DNA of 64,000 bases, from NCBI RefSeq assembly GCF_028993575.1, contig NZ_CP118615.1, positions 2,232,001-2,296,000 of the forward strand, in the 5' to 3' direction. Each line of letters opens with the position of its first letter. Within the stretch, counting starts at the first letter, position 1. Positions 28,546-36,369 of the stretch are shown here, piece after piece. The position numbers and the translations under genes were made by a program. The DNA comes from Micromonospora cathayae. Its GTDB lineage: Bacteria; Actinomycetota; Actinomycetes; Mycobacteriales; Micromonosporaceae. The notes beneath the pieces were generated by a model. The model ran no database searches. It saw only the letters and a program-made list of their open reading frames with translations, and was not told the origin of the DNA.

Positions 28546-28649
28546 GCACCGCCCGGTCACCGGCTCCGTGAGCCGGCCCCGGGCGGTGCGTCGTCCGGGG
28601 CCGCCGGTGGTGCGTGTCCCGGCCCCGGGCGGTGCGTCGTCCGGGGCCG
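28546..28649. terminator. Duplicated terminator hairpins between convergent genes
   Basis: A 30-bp sequence occurs twice identically (28574-28603 and 28620-28649). Each copy can fold as a 9-bp stem (CGGCCCCGG with CCGGGGCCG) and a 12-base loop. Upstream, 28560-28566 pairs with 28570-28576 inside a larger 11-bp pair (28546-28556 with 28579-28589). This is a bidirectional termination region between cvnD and the binding lipoprotein gene. Confidence 0.75.
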
Positions 28650-28657
28650 CTGGCCGG

Positions 28658-29875
28658 TCAGGAGATCCGGACCCAGCTGCCCCGGTTCACCGTGTACTCG
28701 CCGAGCGAGTCCCGCTCCATGCCACCGTGCCGGATCGGCGTGAACGCGTACGACCCGGCGATCCCCTCGGTGACCTGACTCTGCAGGTACGCCCGGAGCC
28801 GGCCCCGGTCGACGCTGCCGGCGAACCGGGCGGCGTCCACCACCAGGCGCAACGCGTCGGCGGCGTACGGGGCGAAGCCACTGAACCCGCCGTGCCGCTG
28901 AATGTAGCGGAACACGAAGTCCCGGCGGGCCAGCGCGGCGGTGGTGGTGTTGGTCAGGGTGGACCCGGCCAGGCTGATCGGGTGCACCGCGAACGCGCCC
29001 TCCACCGCCTCGGCGTTCCGGCCGGCCAGGGTGTCCTCCACCACCGCCCCGGCGTCGAAGAAGATCGGCCCGTCGTGGCCGGCGCGGCGCAACGCCCGTG
29101 CGGCGGCACCCGAGTCGGGGGCGGTACCCCAGACGACCACCCCGTCCGGTTCGCCGGCCACCGCCCGCTCGGCCGCCCGGGTGAAGCTGGCCCCGCTGGC
29201 CGGCAACCGGACGGTACGCAGCAGGTCCACCCCGGCCGCGCGCAACGCCTCCGGAACGGCCCGTACGCCCGAGTCGCCGTGCAACCCGGCCTCGGCCAGC
29301 AGCACCACCCGCCGGGCCCGCTGGGTGTCGATCAGCCGGCCCAGCCGCCACGCCACGTCGGTGGCGTCCGGGGTGAGCTTGTAGACGTACGTGCGGTCGG
29401 TGGCCGGGGAGACGATGCCGTCGCCCGGGGCGAGGGAGACGAACGGGATGCGATGCTCCTCGGCGACCGCCACCATGGCCATGGAGACCTCGGTGAGCGT
29501 TCCGCCGACCAGGACGTGCACCTGCTCCGACCCGGCCAGCTCGGCGGCCTGCCGGGCGGCCAGGCGCGGGTCGCTGGCATTGTCCCGGATGTCCAGGCGG
29601 ACGGTACGCCGCAGGTTCCCGACCGGCACCCCGTCCGGGCTGAGTGCCTCCCGGGCGATGTGCAGCGCCCGCTCCTGGAGCACCCCGAGCGCGGCTCCCC
29701 GGCCGGTCAGTTCCAGGCTGGCCCCGAGCACGATCTCCTGCGGGCCGTCCGCCCGGGAACCGGAGCCGTCCCGCCGCTCGTCCCGGCCACAGGCGGCCAG
29801 CAGCAGGGTGCAGGCCGCCGCGGTGAGCACCCCCCGCCGGGTCAGCGCGGACGGGTCGAATGCCGGTGTCGCCAT
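28658..29875 (-). CDS. Receptor-family (Leu/Ile/Val-type) ligand-binding lipoprotein
   Basis: A 405-residue type-1 periplasmic-binding-fold lipoprotein. The signal peptide ends in lipobox LLAAC, then QEIVLGASLELTGRGAALG marks the first lobe of the ANF/LivJ receptor family, with VLVGGTLTEVSMAM and YVYKLTPDATDVAW further on. No permease or ATPase lies nearby, so it may sense rather than import. It faces the conservon tail to tail, which makes a ligand-sensing link to CvnA conceivable but unproven. The ATG at 29875 has GGAAG seven bases upstream; a longer start at 29956 lacks one. Confidence 0.85.
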   Translation of the reverse strand: MATPAFDPSALTRRGVLTAAACTLLLAACGRDERRDGSGSRADGPQEIVLGASLELTGRGAALGVLQERALHIAREALSPDGVPVGNLRRTVRLDIRDNASDPRLAARQAAELAGSEQVHVLVGGTLTEVSMAMVAVAEEHRIPFVSLAPGDGIVSPATDRTYVYKLTPDATDVAWRLGRLIDTQRARRVVLLAEAGLHGDSGVRAVPEALRAAGVDLLRTVRLPASGASFTRAAERAVAGEPDGVVVWGTAPDSGAAARALRRAGHDGPIFFDAGAVVEDTLAGRNAEAVEGAFAVHPISLAGSTLTNTTTAALARRDFVFRYIQRHGGFSGFAPYAADALRLVVDAARFAGSVDRGRLRAYLQSQVTEGIAGSYAFTPIRHGGMERDSLGEYTVNRGSWVRIS

Positions 29876-30000
29876 GAGTCGCCTTCCCACGTCCCGGCGA
29901 CACCTGCCGCCGGCTGTTCCGCGGGAATGCTGCCGGCCGGCCCGACCCAGCGTCAACTCATGTGGTCGGGAACACGCAGGTCAGGGGCGGTGGAGTCCAC

Positions 30001-32604
30001 TCAGGACCGGTAGCCGGCGGAGCGGTACTCGTACTCCCGGTCGTCGTCCCGGTCGCCGGTGTCGCGGGTGAAGTCCCAACCGCCGGCGGCCTCCCGGCCC
30101 GGTCGTCCACCCACCGCGAAACCGCCGATCTCCTGCCCGCGACGCCAGCCGCGGAAGTAGCCGGTGGTGTTCTCGGCGAGGCTCGCCGCGTCGCGGACGA
30201 TCCGCAGCGGACGCTCCTCGCGCAGCGGTGAGCCGGGGACCAGGTTGGCCTGCGGCACCCGCCGGGGCAGCCCGGCCGGCGTCGCGTCGCCCATCACCGG
30301 GCGGGCGGCCTGCTCGGCCGCCTGCCAGCCGGTGTCCGCGATGGTGCCCCAGTCGACGTCGTTCTCGTCCGAGTGCCCGACGAACCAGGCCGACTTGGCC
30401 TGAGCGAAGATCAGCAGGTCGCCGTCGTTCTCGTCGGAGACCGGCGGGCGGCGGTGCTCGGTGGCCGGCCGTTCGGGTCGACGCTGTTCGACGCCGGGGT
30501 GCTCGGGTCGACGCTGTTCGACGCCGGGATGGTCGGGTCGACGCTGCTCGGCGGCCGGATGCTCGGGCCGACGCTGCTCGACGCCGGAATGCTCGGGTCG
30601 ACGCTGCTCAGGCCGACGCTGGTCGGCGGCGGGGCGCTCCGGCCGGCGGGCCGGGTCCTGCCCGTCGACCAGCCGCAGCGGCGGGGTCTCCAGCCGGGGG
30701 TCGGTGCCGGGGCTCGGCAACTCCCGGCCACCCTGCGGGCGGTCGGACCGCGACTCCCGGTTGATCGGCGGGATGAAGCTGGTCCGCTCGTCGGACGGGT
30801 TGTCGCCACTGCGGGCCGCCGGGGCCATCCCGTTCCGGCCCGGCGGCTCGGCGGCCTCCCGGGGCCGGCGCTCGGCCGGCGGCGTCTCGACCAGGCGGAG
30901 CACCGGCGGTTCCGGCGGCAGGTCGTCCGCCAGCCACGGCGGGGTGACCCGGTCCGCGCGTCCCGGGTCGGTGGGGGCGTCGATCTGCCGGTCGGGCCGG
31001 TCCTGCGCGGACTGCGCGACCGGATTCCGGGGCGAACTGTCGGCCGGATCCTCCGGGTTGTTGACCAGCGGCCAGTTCGCCCGCGAGCCCGGTGCCGGGG
31101 CCTCCTGCTCGGGGCGCTGGGCGGGCACCGGGACGCTCAGGTCGGTGGCGGCGAAACCACCGGTCGGGGCGTCCGGGGTGGTCTTCGGGCGCGGCGGGAT
31201 GACGGTGCGCTGCCGCTCGGCGCGGGCGTTGTTGATCGCAGCGGTGGTCAGCGTGGGCCGGAAGGGCTCGCCCGCCTCCGCCGGCGGGATGGCGCCGCGC
31301 TGGGACGGCGGGATCGGGGTGATCCCCGGCGGTGGCGGCGGCGAGGAGACCGGCCGGTTCGCCGGCGTCTCGCCCCGGTGCGGCAGACCGGGGACGTCAC
31401 CCCGGCCGGGTACGCCGGCCGGCGGGTTGGCCGACGCGGCCGGGGCCAGCGGGGCCGGCGTGAGCGGGGCCGGGGCGACCGGCGGCGGGGCCACCGGCGC
31501 GGGGGCGACCGGGGGCGGGCCGAGCGGCCGGGGCGGCGTGGGCAGCCCACCACCGGAGACCGGCTCCGGCCGGCTACGACGCCCGACCGAGGGCACCGGC
31601 TGCGGATCCGCCGGGTCGACCGCGCGCAGACCGACGCTGCCCGCGCCGACCTCGGTGAGGTCGGCGACCGGCTCACCCCGACGGGCGGCGGCCCGCCGGC
31701 CGGGCACCGGCGACGGGGCGCTGGACCGGGCGCTGAGCGCGCCGACCAGGGCGTCACACCCGGCGTCGCAGGCCCGGACGGCGGCGACGGCCTGGCGTAC
31801 CGTCTCGGCGACCGCGGAGGTCAGCGCACGGCTGACCGCGGCCCGGCGGGGCGTCTCGGAGATGGCCACCCGAAGCGCGGTCACCGCCTCGTTGATGGAC
31901 TCGGCGTCGGCCACCCCGTCGGCGGCGAGATGGGCGGCGATGGCGTCCGCGGCGACCGAGACGTCCCGGCCACGGGCGATGGTGCCGCCCAGCATGCCGG
32001 GCTCCGGGAGCGCGTCGAGCACGGCCAGCGAGACCGGCTCGGCCGGGTCGGGGTAGGCGCGCAGGGCGGCCGGATACAACTCCCGCAGCACCTCGCGCAG
32101 CGCCACGGCGGCCGAGTGCCGGCCACTGGCGAGCGCGGCGTGCGCGGCCAGGACCTGCTTGTAGCCGGCCAGGTCACGGGGAGCCGGCAGGGTGACCGCG
32201 GAGAGGGCCCCGGCCTGGAGCGCACGGGCCAGCCCGACGGCACGGCGCTCGGCCGGCGGGGACTGCATCTCCTCCAGCGAGTCGTCGTCGGCGAACCGCT
32301 CGGCGAAGTCGTCGACCGAGTCGTCGTCGGCGATGGCCAGTGGACGACCGGCCGCGCTCAGCAGCGAGGTGACGGTGTGGTCGTCACTGTCGGCGGCGAT
32401 CGCCGCACCGCTCGGCCCACCGGACCGCTCCACGAGCAGCGCGACGAGCCGGGCGTAGCCGGCCGGATCGTCGCCGATCTCGCAGACGTGGAGCAGACGG
32501 CCCGCGTCGTCGACCACAGCGGACGTCAGCGTCGAACTGGCCGAAGCCGGTCGGTCCGCTGAGTCCGCCGAGGCAAGACCGCAGTACACGCGCACGAGCG
32601 CCAC
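30001..32604 (-). CDS. IS110-transposase-like protein with conservon-type C-terminal tail
   Basis: An 867-residue protein. Residues 1-270 resemble the RuvC-like N-terminus of IS110-family transposases: VRVYCGLASAD, GRPLAIADDDSVDDFAERF, ERRAVGLARALQAG, and LAGYKQVLAAHAALASGRH. The acidic residues expected at the first and later catalytic positions are missing (GLAS instead of G-I-D). Residues 290-720 are Pro/Arg-rich, including ten-residue repeats of the form VEQRRPEHPG. The C-terminus has LLIFAQAKSAWF, GLPRRVPQANLVPG (778-791) and YFRGWRRG, matching the CvnA tail. There is no C-terminal transposase domain. It is probably a domesticated, inactive derivative working with the conservon. The IS110 resemblance is my reading and needs a profile search. 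Confidence 0.65.
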   Translation of the reverse strand: MALVRVYCGLASADSADRPASASSTLTSAVVDDAGRLLHVCEIGDDPAGYARLVALLVERSGGPSGAAIAADSDDHTVTSLLSAAGRPLAIADDDSVDDFAERFADDDSLEEMQSPPAERRAVGLARALQAGALSAVTLPAPRDLAGYKQVLAAHAALASGRHSAAVALREVLRELYPAALRAYPDPAEPVSLAVLDALPEPGMLGGTIARGRDVSVAADAIAAHLAADGVADAESINEAVTALRVAISETPRRAAVSRALTSAVAETVRQAVAAVRACDAGCDALVGALSARSSAPSPVPGRRAAARRGEPVADLTEVGAGSVGLRAVDPADPQPVPSVGRRSRPEPVSGGGLPTPPRPLGPPPVAPAPVAPPPVAPAPLTPAPLAPAASANPPAGVPGRGDVPGLPHRGETPANRPVSSPPPPPGITPIPPSQRGAIPPAEAGEPFRPTLTTAAINNARAERQRTVIPPRPKTTPDAPTGGFAATDLSVPVPAQRPEQEAPAPGSRANWPLVNNPEDPADSSPRNPVAQSAQDRPDRQIDAPTDPGRADRVTPPWLADDLPPEPPVLRLVETPPAERRPREAAEPPGRNGMAPAARSGDNPSDERTSFIPPINRESRSDRPQGGRELPSPGTDPRLETPPLRLVDGQDPARRPERPAADQRRPEQRRPEHSGVEQRRPEHPAAEQRRPDHPGVEQRRPEHPGVEQRRPERPATEHRRPPVSDENDGDLLIFAQAKSAWFVGHSDENDVDWGTIADTGWQAAEQAARPVMGDATPAGLPRRVPQANLVPGSPLREERPLRIVRDAASLAENTTGYFRGWRRGQEIGGFAVGGRPGREAAGGWDFTRDTGDRDDDREYEYRSAGYRS
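30473..30640. repeat. 30-bp tandem repeats within the transposase-like gene
   Basis: About five to six imperfect copies of a 30-bp unit beginning TCGGGTCGACGCTG, encoding ten-residue repeats (VEQRRPEHPG and variants AAEQRRPDHP, GVEQRRPEHP) in the disordered linker. Copy number is likely variable between strains. Confidence 0.8.
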
Positions 32605-32659
32605 GGCGTCGTCCTCCTCCCGGTTTTCTGTGCCAGTGACTGATGCTCCCTGTTACAGC

Positions 32660-33589
32660 TCAGTCGCGCCAGTCCACGGCAGCAGAGATCTTGCCGACAA
32701 TGGTCCGCCAACCCAAACTGGCGGTCTGGGCGCCGATCTTCTTGAGCCGGCGTCGACCCATGAAGCCGCCGATACCGCCGTCGACCGTGGCCCGCAGCGC
32801 CTCGTCCAGGTCGTCCAGGCTGGAGCCGGCGGAGAGCATGTCGAGCACCGCGGGCAGCCGCAGCGCGTACGCCAGGTCACGGGCCACCTCGCCGGCCTCG
32901 ATCAGCAGCGTGGCGTCCCAGGTGTCGTGCCCGCCCCGCAGGTTCTCCACCACCAGGTCGAGCTCGTAGGTGTCCTCGTCCAGCGGGGCGATGTCCGCCG
33001 GCTCCACCCGTTCGGCCAGATCATTCCAACCGTCCAGTTGGGACATGTCGTTCGGCGCGCCCGAGCGGACGAAGCTGACCAGCGACTCGGGGGTCTTGAA
33101 CAGCAGCAGGCGGCCCCGGTGGGTGAGGAAGACCGGCACCTCCTCGTCGCCGTCGTCGTCCTCGTCCTCGTCGTCGCTCTTGCCGGCCTTCGCGTCCTTG
33201 GCGTCCTTGGCGGCGGACTTCTCGTCCTCCGCCTCCGCCTCGGCGAACTCCTCGGCCAGCTCCTCGTCGAGGATGACCACGGTCTCGTCGTCGTCCTCGT
33301 CCTCGTCGACCGCGCGGCCCCGGGCCAGGAACGGGTCGTCGGCGTCCCGCTCGGAGACGTCGGTCGGGGTCAGCTCCCGGGCCGGGCGGTACGCCCGCAG
33401 CGTGTAGCCGGTGCCGGCGGGCAGCGCGATCTCGACCGGGTCGATCCGCAGCTCCTCCCAGAGCGACCGGTCGGGATCTGCGGCGGCGGTGTCGGCGGTG
33501 TCGGCGACCTTCTCCGGCTCGGCCGGTGTGGTCGACTCGTCGAGCTGGGGCTCGTCGGCGTCGGGCCGTGGGGACGACTGGCGGGCCAC
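32660..33589 (-). CDS. Acidic-linker cytosolic protein, unknown function
   Basis: A 309-residue protein starting with GTG at 33589 (GGAGG five bases upstream). The order is a variable N-terminus, DRSLWEELRIDPVEIALPAGTGYTLRAYR, a long Asp/Glu/Lys-rich linker (about 105-155), then a globular part with VPVFLTHRGRLLLFKTPESLVSFV and a basic C-terminal helix (GGFMGRRRLKKIGAQ). It lies just upstream of, and in the same direction as, the transposase-like gene. I do not recognise a family with known function. No membrane segment or signal. Confidence 0.7.
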   Translation of the reverse strand: MARQSSPRPDADEPQLDESTTPAEPEKVADTADTAAADPDRSLWEELRIDPVEIALPAGTGYTLRAYRPARELTPTDVSERDADDPFLARGRAVDEDEDDDETVVILDEELAEEFAEAEAEDEKSAAKDAKDAKAGKSDDEDEDDDGDEEVPVFLTHRGRLLLFKTPESLVSFVRSGAPNDMSQLDGWNDLAERVEPADIAPLDEDTYELDLVVENLRGGHDTWDATLLIEAGEVARDLAYALRLPAVLDMLSAGSSLDDLDEALRATVDGGIGGFMGRRRLKKIGAQTASLGWRTIVGKISAAVDWRD

Positions 33590-33721
33590 GCTGACCTCCG
33601 TTGCTTCGGGCTGCCCACCCGGCGGAAGTCCGTGCCGTCGGGTGACTCTGCGCACATACCCTAGTGGGCGATCCGGGGAGACCGGTGCCCGCACCCCGTT
33701 GGCGATACCCCTGATGGTCAG

Positions 33722-33727
33722 TAGCGT
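33722..33727 (+). promoter_or_regulatory. -10 element for leaderless padR-like transcript
   Basis: TAGCGT, eight bases before the GTG start of the PadR-family gene; no Shine-Dalgarno sequence. Confidence 0.5.
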
Positions 33728-33735
33728 TGTCCGGT

Positions 33736-34077
33736 GTGAAGGGCCAGACGCTGCACGGACACCTCGACGCGCTGCTCCTGGCGGTGCTCGAGGACGGCGC
33801 GCTACACGGGTACGCGATCATCGAGGCACTCCGGGTCCGCAGCGGCGGCAACCTGGACCTCCCCACCGGCACGACCTATCCGGCGCTGCGCCGGCTGGAG
33901 CGGGCCGGCTACGTCGCCAGTTCCTGGCACACCGTCAACGGGCGGGAACGCCGCACGTACGAGCTGACCGATGCGGGCCGGCGGGCGTTGGACGGTGAGC
34001 GGGCCGGCTGGCGGGAGTTCAGCTCCACCGTCGGACGGTTCCTCGGCCCCGACCGCCCGTCGCCGCTGACCGCCTGA
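33736..34077 (+). CDS. PadR-family transcriptional regulator
   Basis: A 113-residue winged-helix regulator: KGQTLHGHLDALLLAVLEDG, LHGYAIIEALR, and TGTTYPALRRLERAGYVASSW are textbook PadR. Effector unknown. The GTG at 33736 gives the usual family N-terminus; the TTG at 33727 would add three residues and overlaps the -10 element. It is divergent from the acidic protein and convergent with cydC, so its targets could be itself or either neighbour. The 147 bases after it carry imperfect copies of CCGTCTGACCGTCCGGG. Confidence 0.9.
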   Translation: MKGQTLHGHLDALLLAVLEDGALHGYAIIEALRVRSGGNLDLPTGTTYPALRRLERAGYVASSWHTVNGRERRTYELTDAGRRALDGERAGWREFSSTVGRFLGPDRPSPLTA

Positions 34078-34224
34078 CCGCGCCCGAGGGCCCGTCTGAC
34101 CGTCCGGGCCCGCCTGACCGCCCGTCCGGGGGACCGTCGACCGCCCGAGGGGCCGTCTGACCGTCCGGGGGCTCGTCCCCGCTGGCCGCGCCCGGCCGCC
34201 GTCAGCCAGCCCGGGCGGGGCGGG

Positions 34225-36369
34225 TCACGGGGTGAGGGAGAGGTAGCCCCGCTCGGCCGCCGCCTGGATCAGCCACTGGTCGCGGTACCAGCCGGGGGCG
34301 GCCACCAACTCGTCGTGCCGGCCCCGCTGGACCGCCCGGCCGGCGTCCAGCACGACGATCTCGTCCAGCCCGGCCAGACCGCTGAGCCGGTGCGTGATCA
34401 GCAGCACCGAGTGGTCGGTGGGCACCGCGGCGAGGGTCGAGGCGAGCACCGCGTCGGCGGCGACCGGGTCGAGGCCCTCGGTGGGCTCGTCCAACACCAG
34501 CAGCCCCGGCGCGGCGAGCAGGGCCCGGGCCAGCGCCAGCCGCTGCCGCTGACCGCCGGAGAGCTGCCCGCCGTCCTCGCCCACCACGGTGTCCCACTGC
34601 TCCGGCTGGTCACGTACCCAGTCGAGCAGCCCGGCCGCTGCGGCGGCCGAGGCGAGCGCCCGGTCGTCGGTCCTGCCGCCCCCGCGCTCGTCGGTCCCGT
34701 TCCGGCCGGGCTCGTCGGGCGTGTCGCGGCGGGGCTCGTCGGCTCCGTTCTGGCCGGTATTGTCGGGCTTGTTCCGGGTGGACTCGTCGGCTCCGTTCCG
34801 GCCGAGCAGGAGGTTCTCCCGGACCGTGGCGTGGAACACGTGCGCCTCGGCCAGCAGCCCGCCCACCGCCCGGGGCAGCTCCTCCGCCCGGTACGCCGAC
34901 AGCTCCACCCCGTCCAGGGTGACCCGGCCCGCGTCCGGGGTGACCAGGCCGGTCAACACACCGGCCAGGGTGCTCTTGCCGGCCCCGCTCGGCCCCACCA
35001 CGGCCACCCGACGGCCGGCAGGCAGATCCAGGTCCAGCCCGTCCAGGGCGGCCGGCGCGCCGGTCCGGTAGCGGACGACCACCGCCTCCAGGCGTACGTG
35101 GTGCGGGGCGGCCACCGGCACCGGCAGGTCCCCGCCGCCCGGCACGTCGCCAGGGCCGGTGGCCGAAGCGGCGTCGGGGCCGGTGGCGGCAGTGGCGTCG
35201 GGGCCGGTGGCGGGAGCGGCATCGGAACCGGCTCCCGGGGCGGCAGCGTGGTCGGCGTCACCGGGAAGGGGACCGGAGGTGAGCAGGGCGGCGACCCGGG
35301 TCAGCCCGGCCCGCAGGGCGATCCACTGCCGGGCCGCCCCGACCAGCGCCAACGTCACCTCCACGGCGGCGAGCGTGCCCACCGCGAGGACACCGACCAG
35401 CACCCCGGACAGCTCGGCCCGGAGGGCGACCACCACCACCGCCGCACTGGTCAGCCCACCGACCAGCACGCCGGCCGCGTCCACCGCGAAGCCGGTCGCG
35501 GCGAGCCGGCGCTCCAGCCGGGCCAGCCGGTCGGCCCGTTCGGTCGCCGCGCGCAGGGCCGCGTCGGTCGCGCCGAAGGCGGCCAGGTCGGCGGCCCCGT
35601 GGGTGAGGTCCACCGCGTCCGAGGCGAGCGCGCCACGCAGCGGGGCCACCTGGTCGGCGCCGCGTCGGGTCAGCCCGGCGGCCAGCAACGGCAGCCCGAC
35701 CCCGGCGACCAGCAGGCCGACCGCGAGCGCGCCGGCCGCGGCGGGGGACACCAGCGCCGCCCCGGCCACCGCCAGCACGCTGACCATGGCCGCGGCGGCA
35801 CCCGGTACGAGTACCCGGAGCAGCAGGTCCTGCACGGAGTCCACGTCCGACACCAGCCGGCTCAGGGTGTCCCCGGAGCGCTGGTCGGCGGTGGGCCGAC
35901 GGCCGGCCAGGGTGGCGAAGATCCGGGTACGCACGTCGGTGACGACCCGGAGCACGGCGTCGTGCCCGGCGAGTCGTTCGGTGTAGCGGAGCACACCCCG
36001 GCCGATCGCCAGCGCCCGGACCGCGACGATCGCCACGGTCAGCCGGTCCAGCGGTGGCCGGCCGGCGGCGCTCATCAGCAGCCAGGTCGCGGTGGACATC
36101 AGCGCCAGCGCGGCGAGTTCGGTGGCGGTGGCGAGCAGCCCCGCCCCCAGCAGCCGGCGCAGGTACGGCCGGGCCAGCCGCAGCACGGCCCGCTCGGCAC
36201 CCCAGCGTCCGCCCGGCCCCGCCGCGCGGCCCGGCCGCCGCTGTTCACCCGGCTGTCGCGTCCCGTCCGCCCGTCCCGCCCGGTCCGACCGTCGTTGCTC
36301 GCCCGGCCGTCGTTGCTCGCCCGGCTGTCGCGTCCCGTCCGCCCGTCCCGCCCGGTCCGGCCCGCTCAT
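34225..36369 (-). CDS. cydC: CydC, thiol-reductant ABC exporter subunit
   Basis: A 714-residue fused membrane/ATPase half-transporter. With CydD it exports cysteine or glutathione needed for cytochrome bd assembly. Six helices (about 60-320) are followed by an ATPase domain with Walker A GPSGAGKST, signature LSGGQRQRL and Walker B LLVLDEPTEGLD. Three low-complexity insertions are odd: a duplicated Arg/Gly-rich N-terminal segment, a TGPDA-type repeat between the two domains, and about 45 residues of Asn/Asp/Arg repeats inside the ATPase domain after ENLLLGRNG. The ATG overlaps the cydD stop (ATGA). Confidence 0.92.
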   Translation of the reverse strand: MSGPDRAGRADGTRQPGEQRRPGEQRRSDRAGRADGTRQPGEQRRPGRAAGPGGRWGAERAVLRLARPYLRRLLGAGLLATATELAALALMSTATWLLMSAAGRPPLDRLTVAIVAVRALAIGRGVLRYTERLAGHDAVLRVVTDVRTRIFATLAGRRPTADQRSGDTLSRLVSDVDSVQDLLLRVLVPGAAAAMVSVLAVAGAALVSPAAAGALAVGLLVAGVGLPLLAAGLTRRGADQVAPLRGALASDAVDLTHGAADLAAFGATDAALRAATERADRLARLERRLAATGFAVDAAGVLVGGLTSAAVVVVALRAELSGVLVGVLAVGTLAAVEVTLALVGAARQWIALRAGLTRVAALLTSGPLPGDADHAAAPGAGSDAAPATGPDATAATGPDAASATGPGDVPGGGDLPVPVAAPHHVRLEAVVVRYRTGAPAALDGLDLDLPAGRRVAVVGPSGAGKSTLAGVLTGLVTPDAGRVTLDGVELSAYRAEELPRAVGGLLAEAHVFHATVRENLLLGRNGADESTRNKPDNTGQNGADEPRRDTPDEPGRNGTDERGGGRTDDRALASAAAAAGLLDWVRDQPEQWDTVVGEDGGQLSGGQRQRLALARALLAAPGLLVLDEPTEGLDPVAADAVLASTLAAVPTDHSVLLITHRLSGLAGLDEIVVLDAGRAVQRGRHDELVAAPGWYRDQWLIQAAAERGYLSLTP
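36248..36359. repeat. 40-bp direct repeat in the 5' end of cydC
   Basis: Identical 40-bp copies at 36248-36287 and 36320-36359, with shorter CGTCGTTGCTCGCCCGG repeats between them. They encode a duplicated Arg/Gly/Gln-rich segment ahead of the first helix of CydC. Confidence 0.85.
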
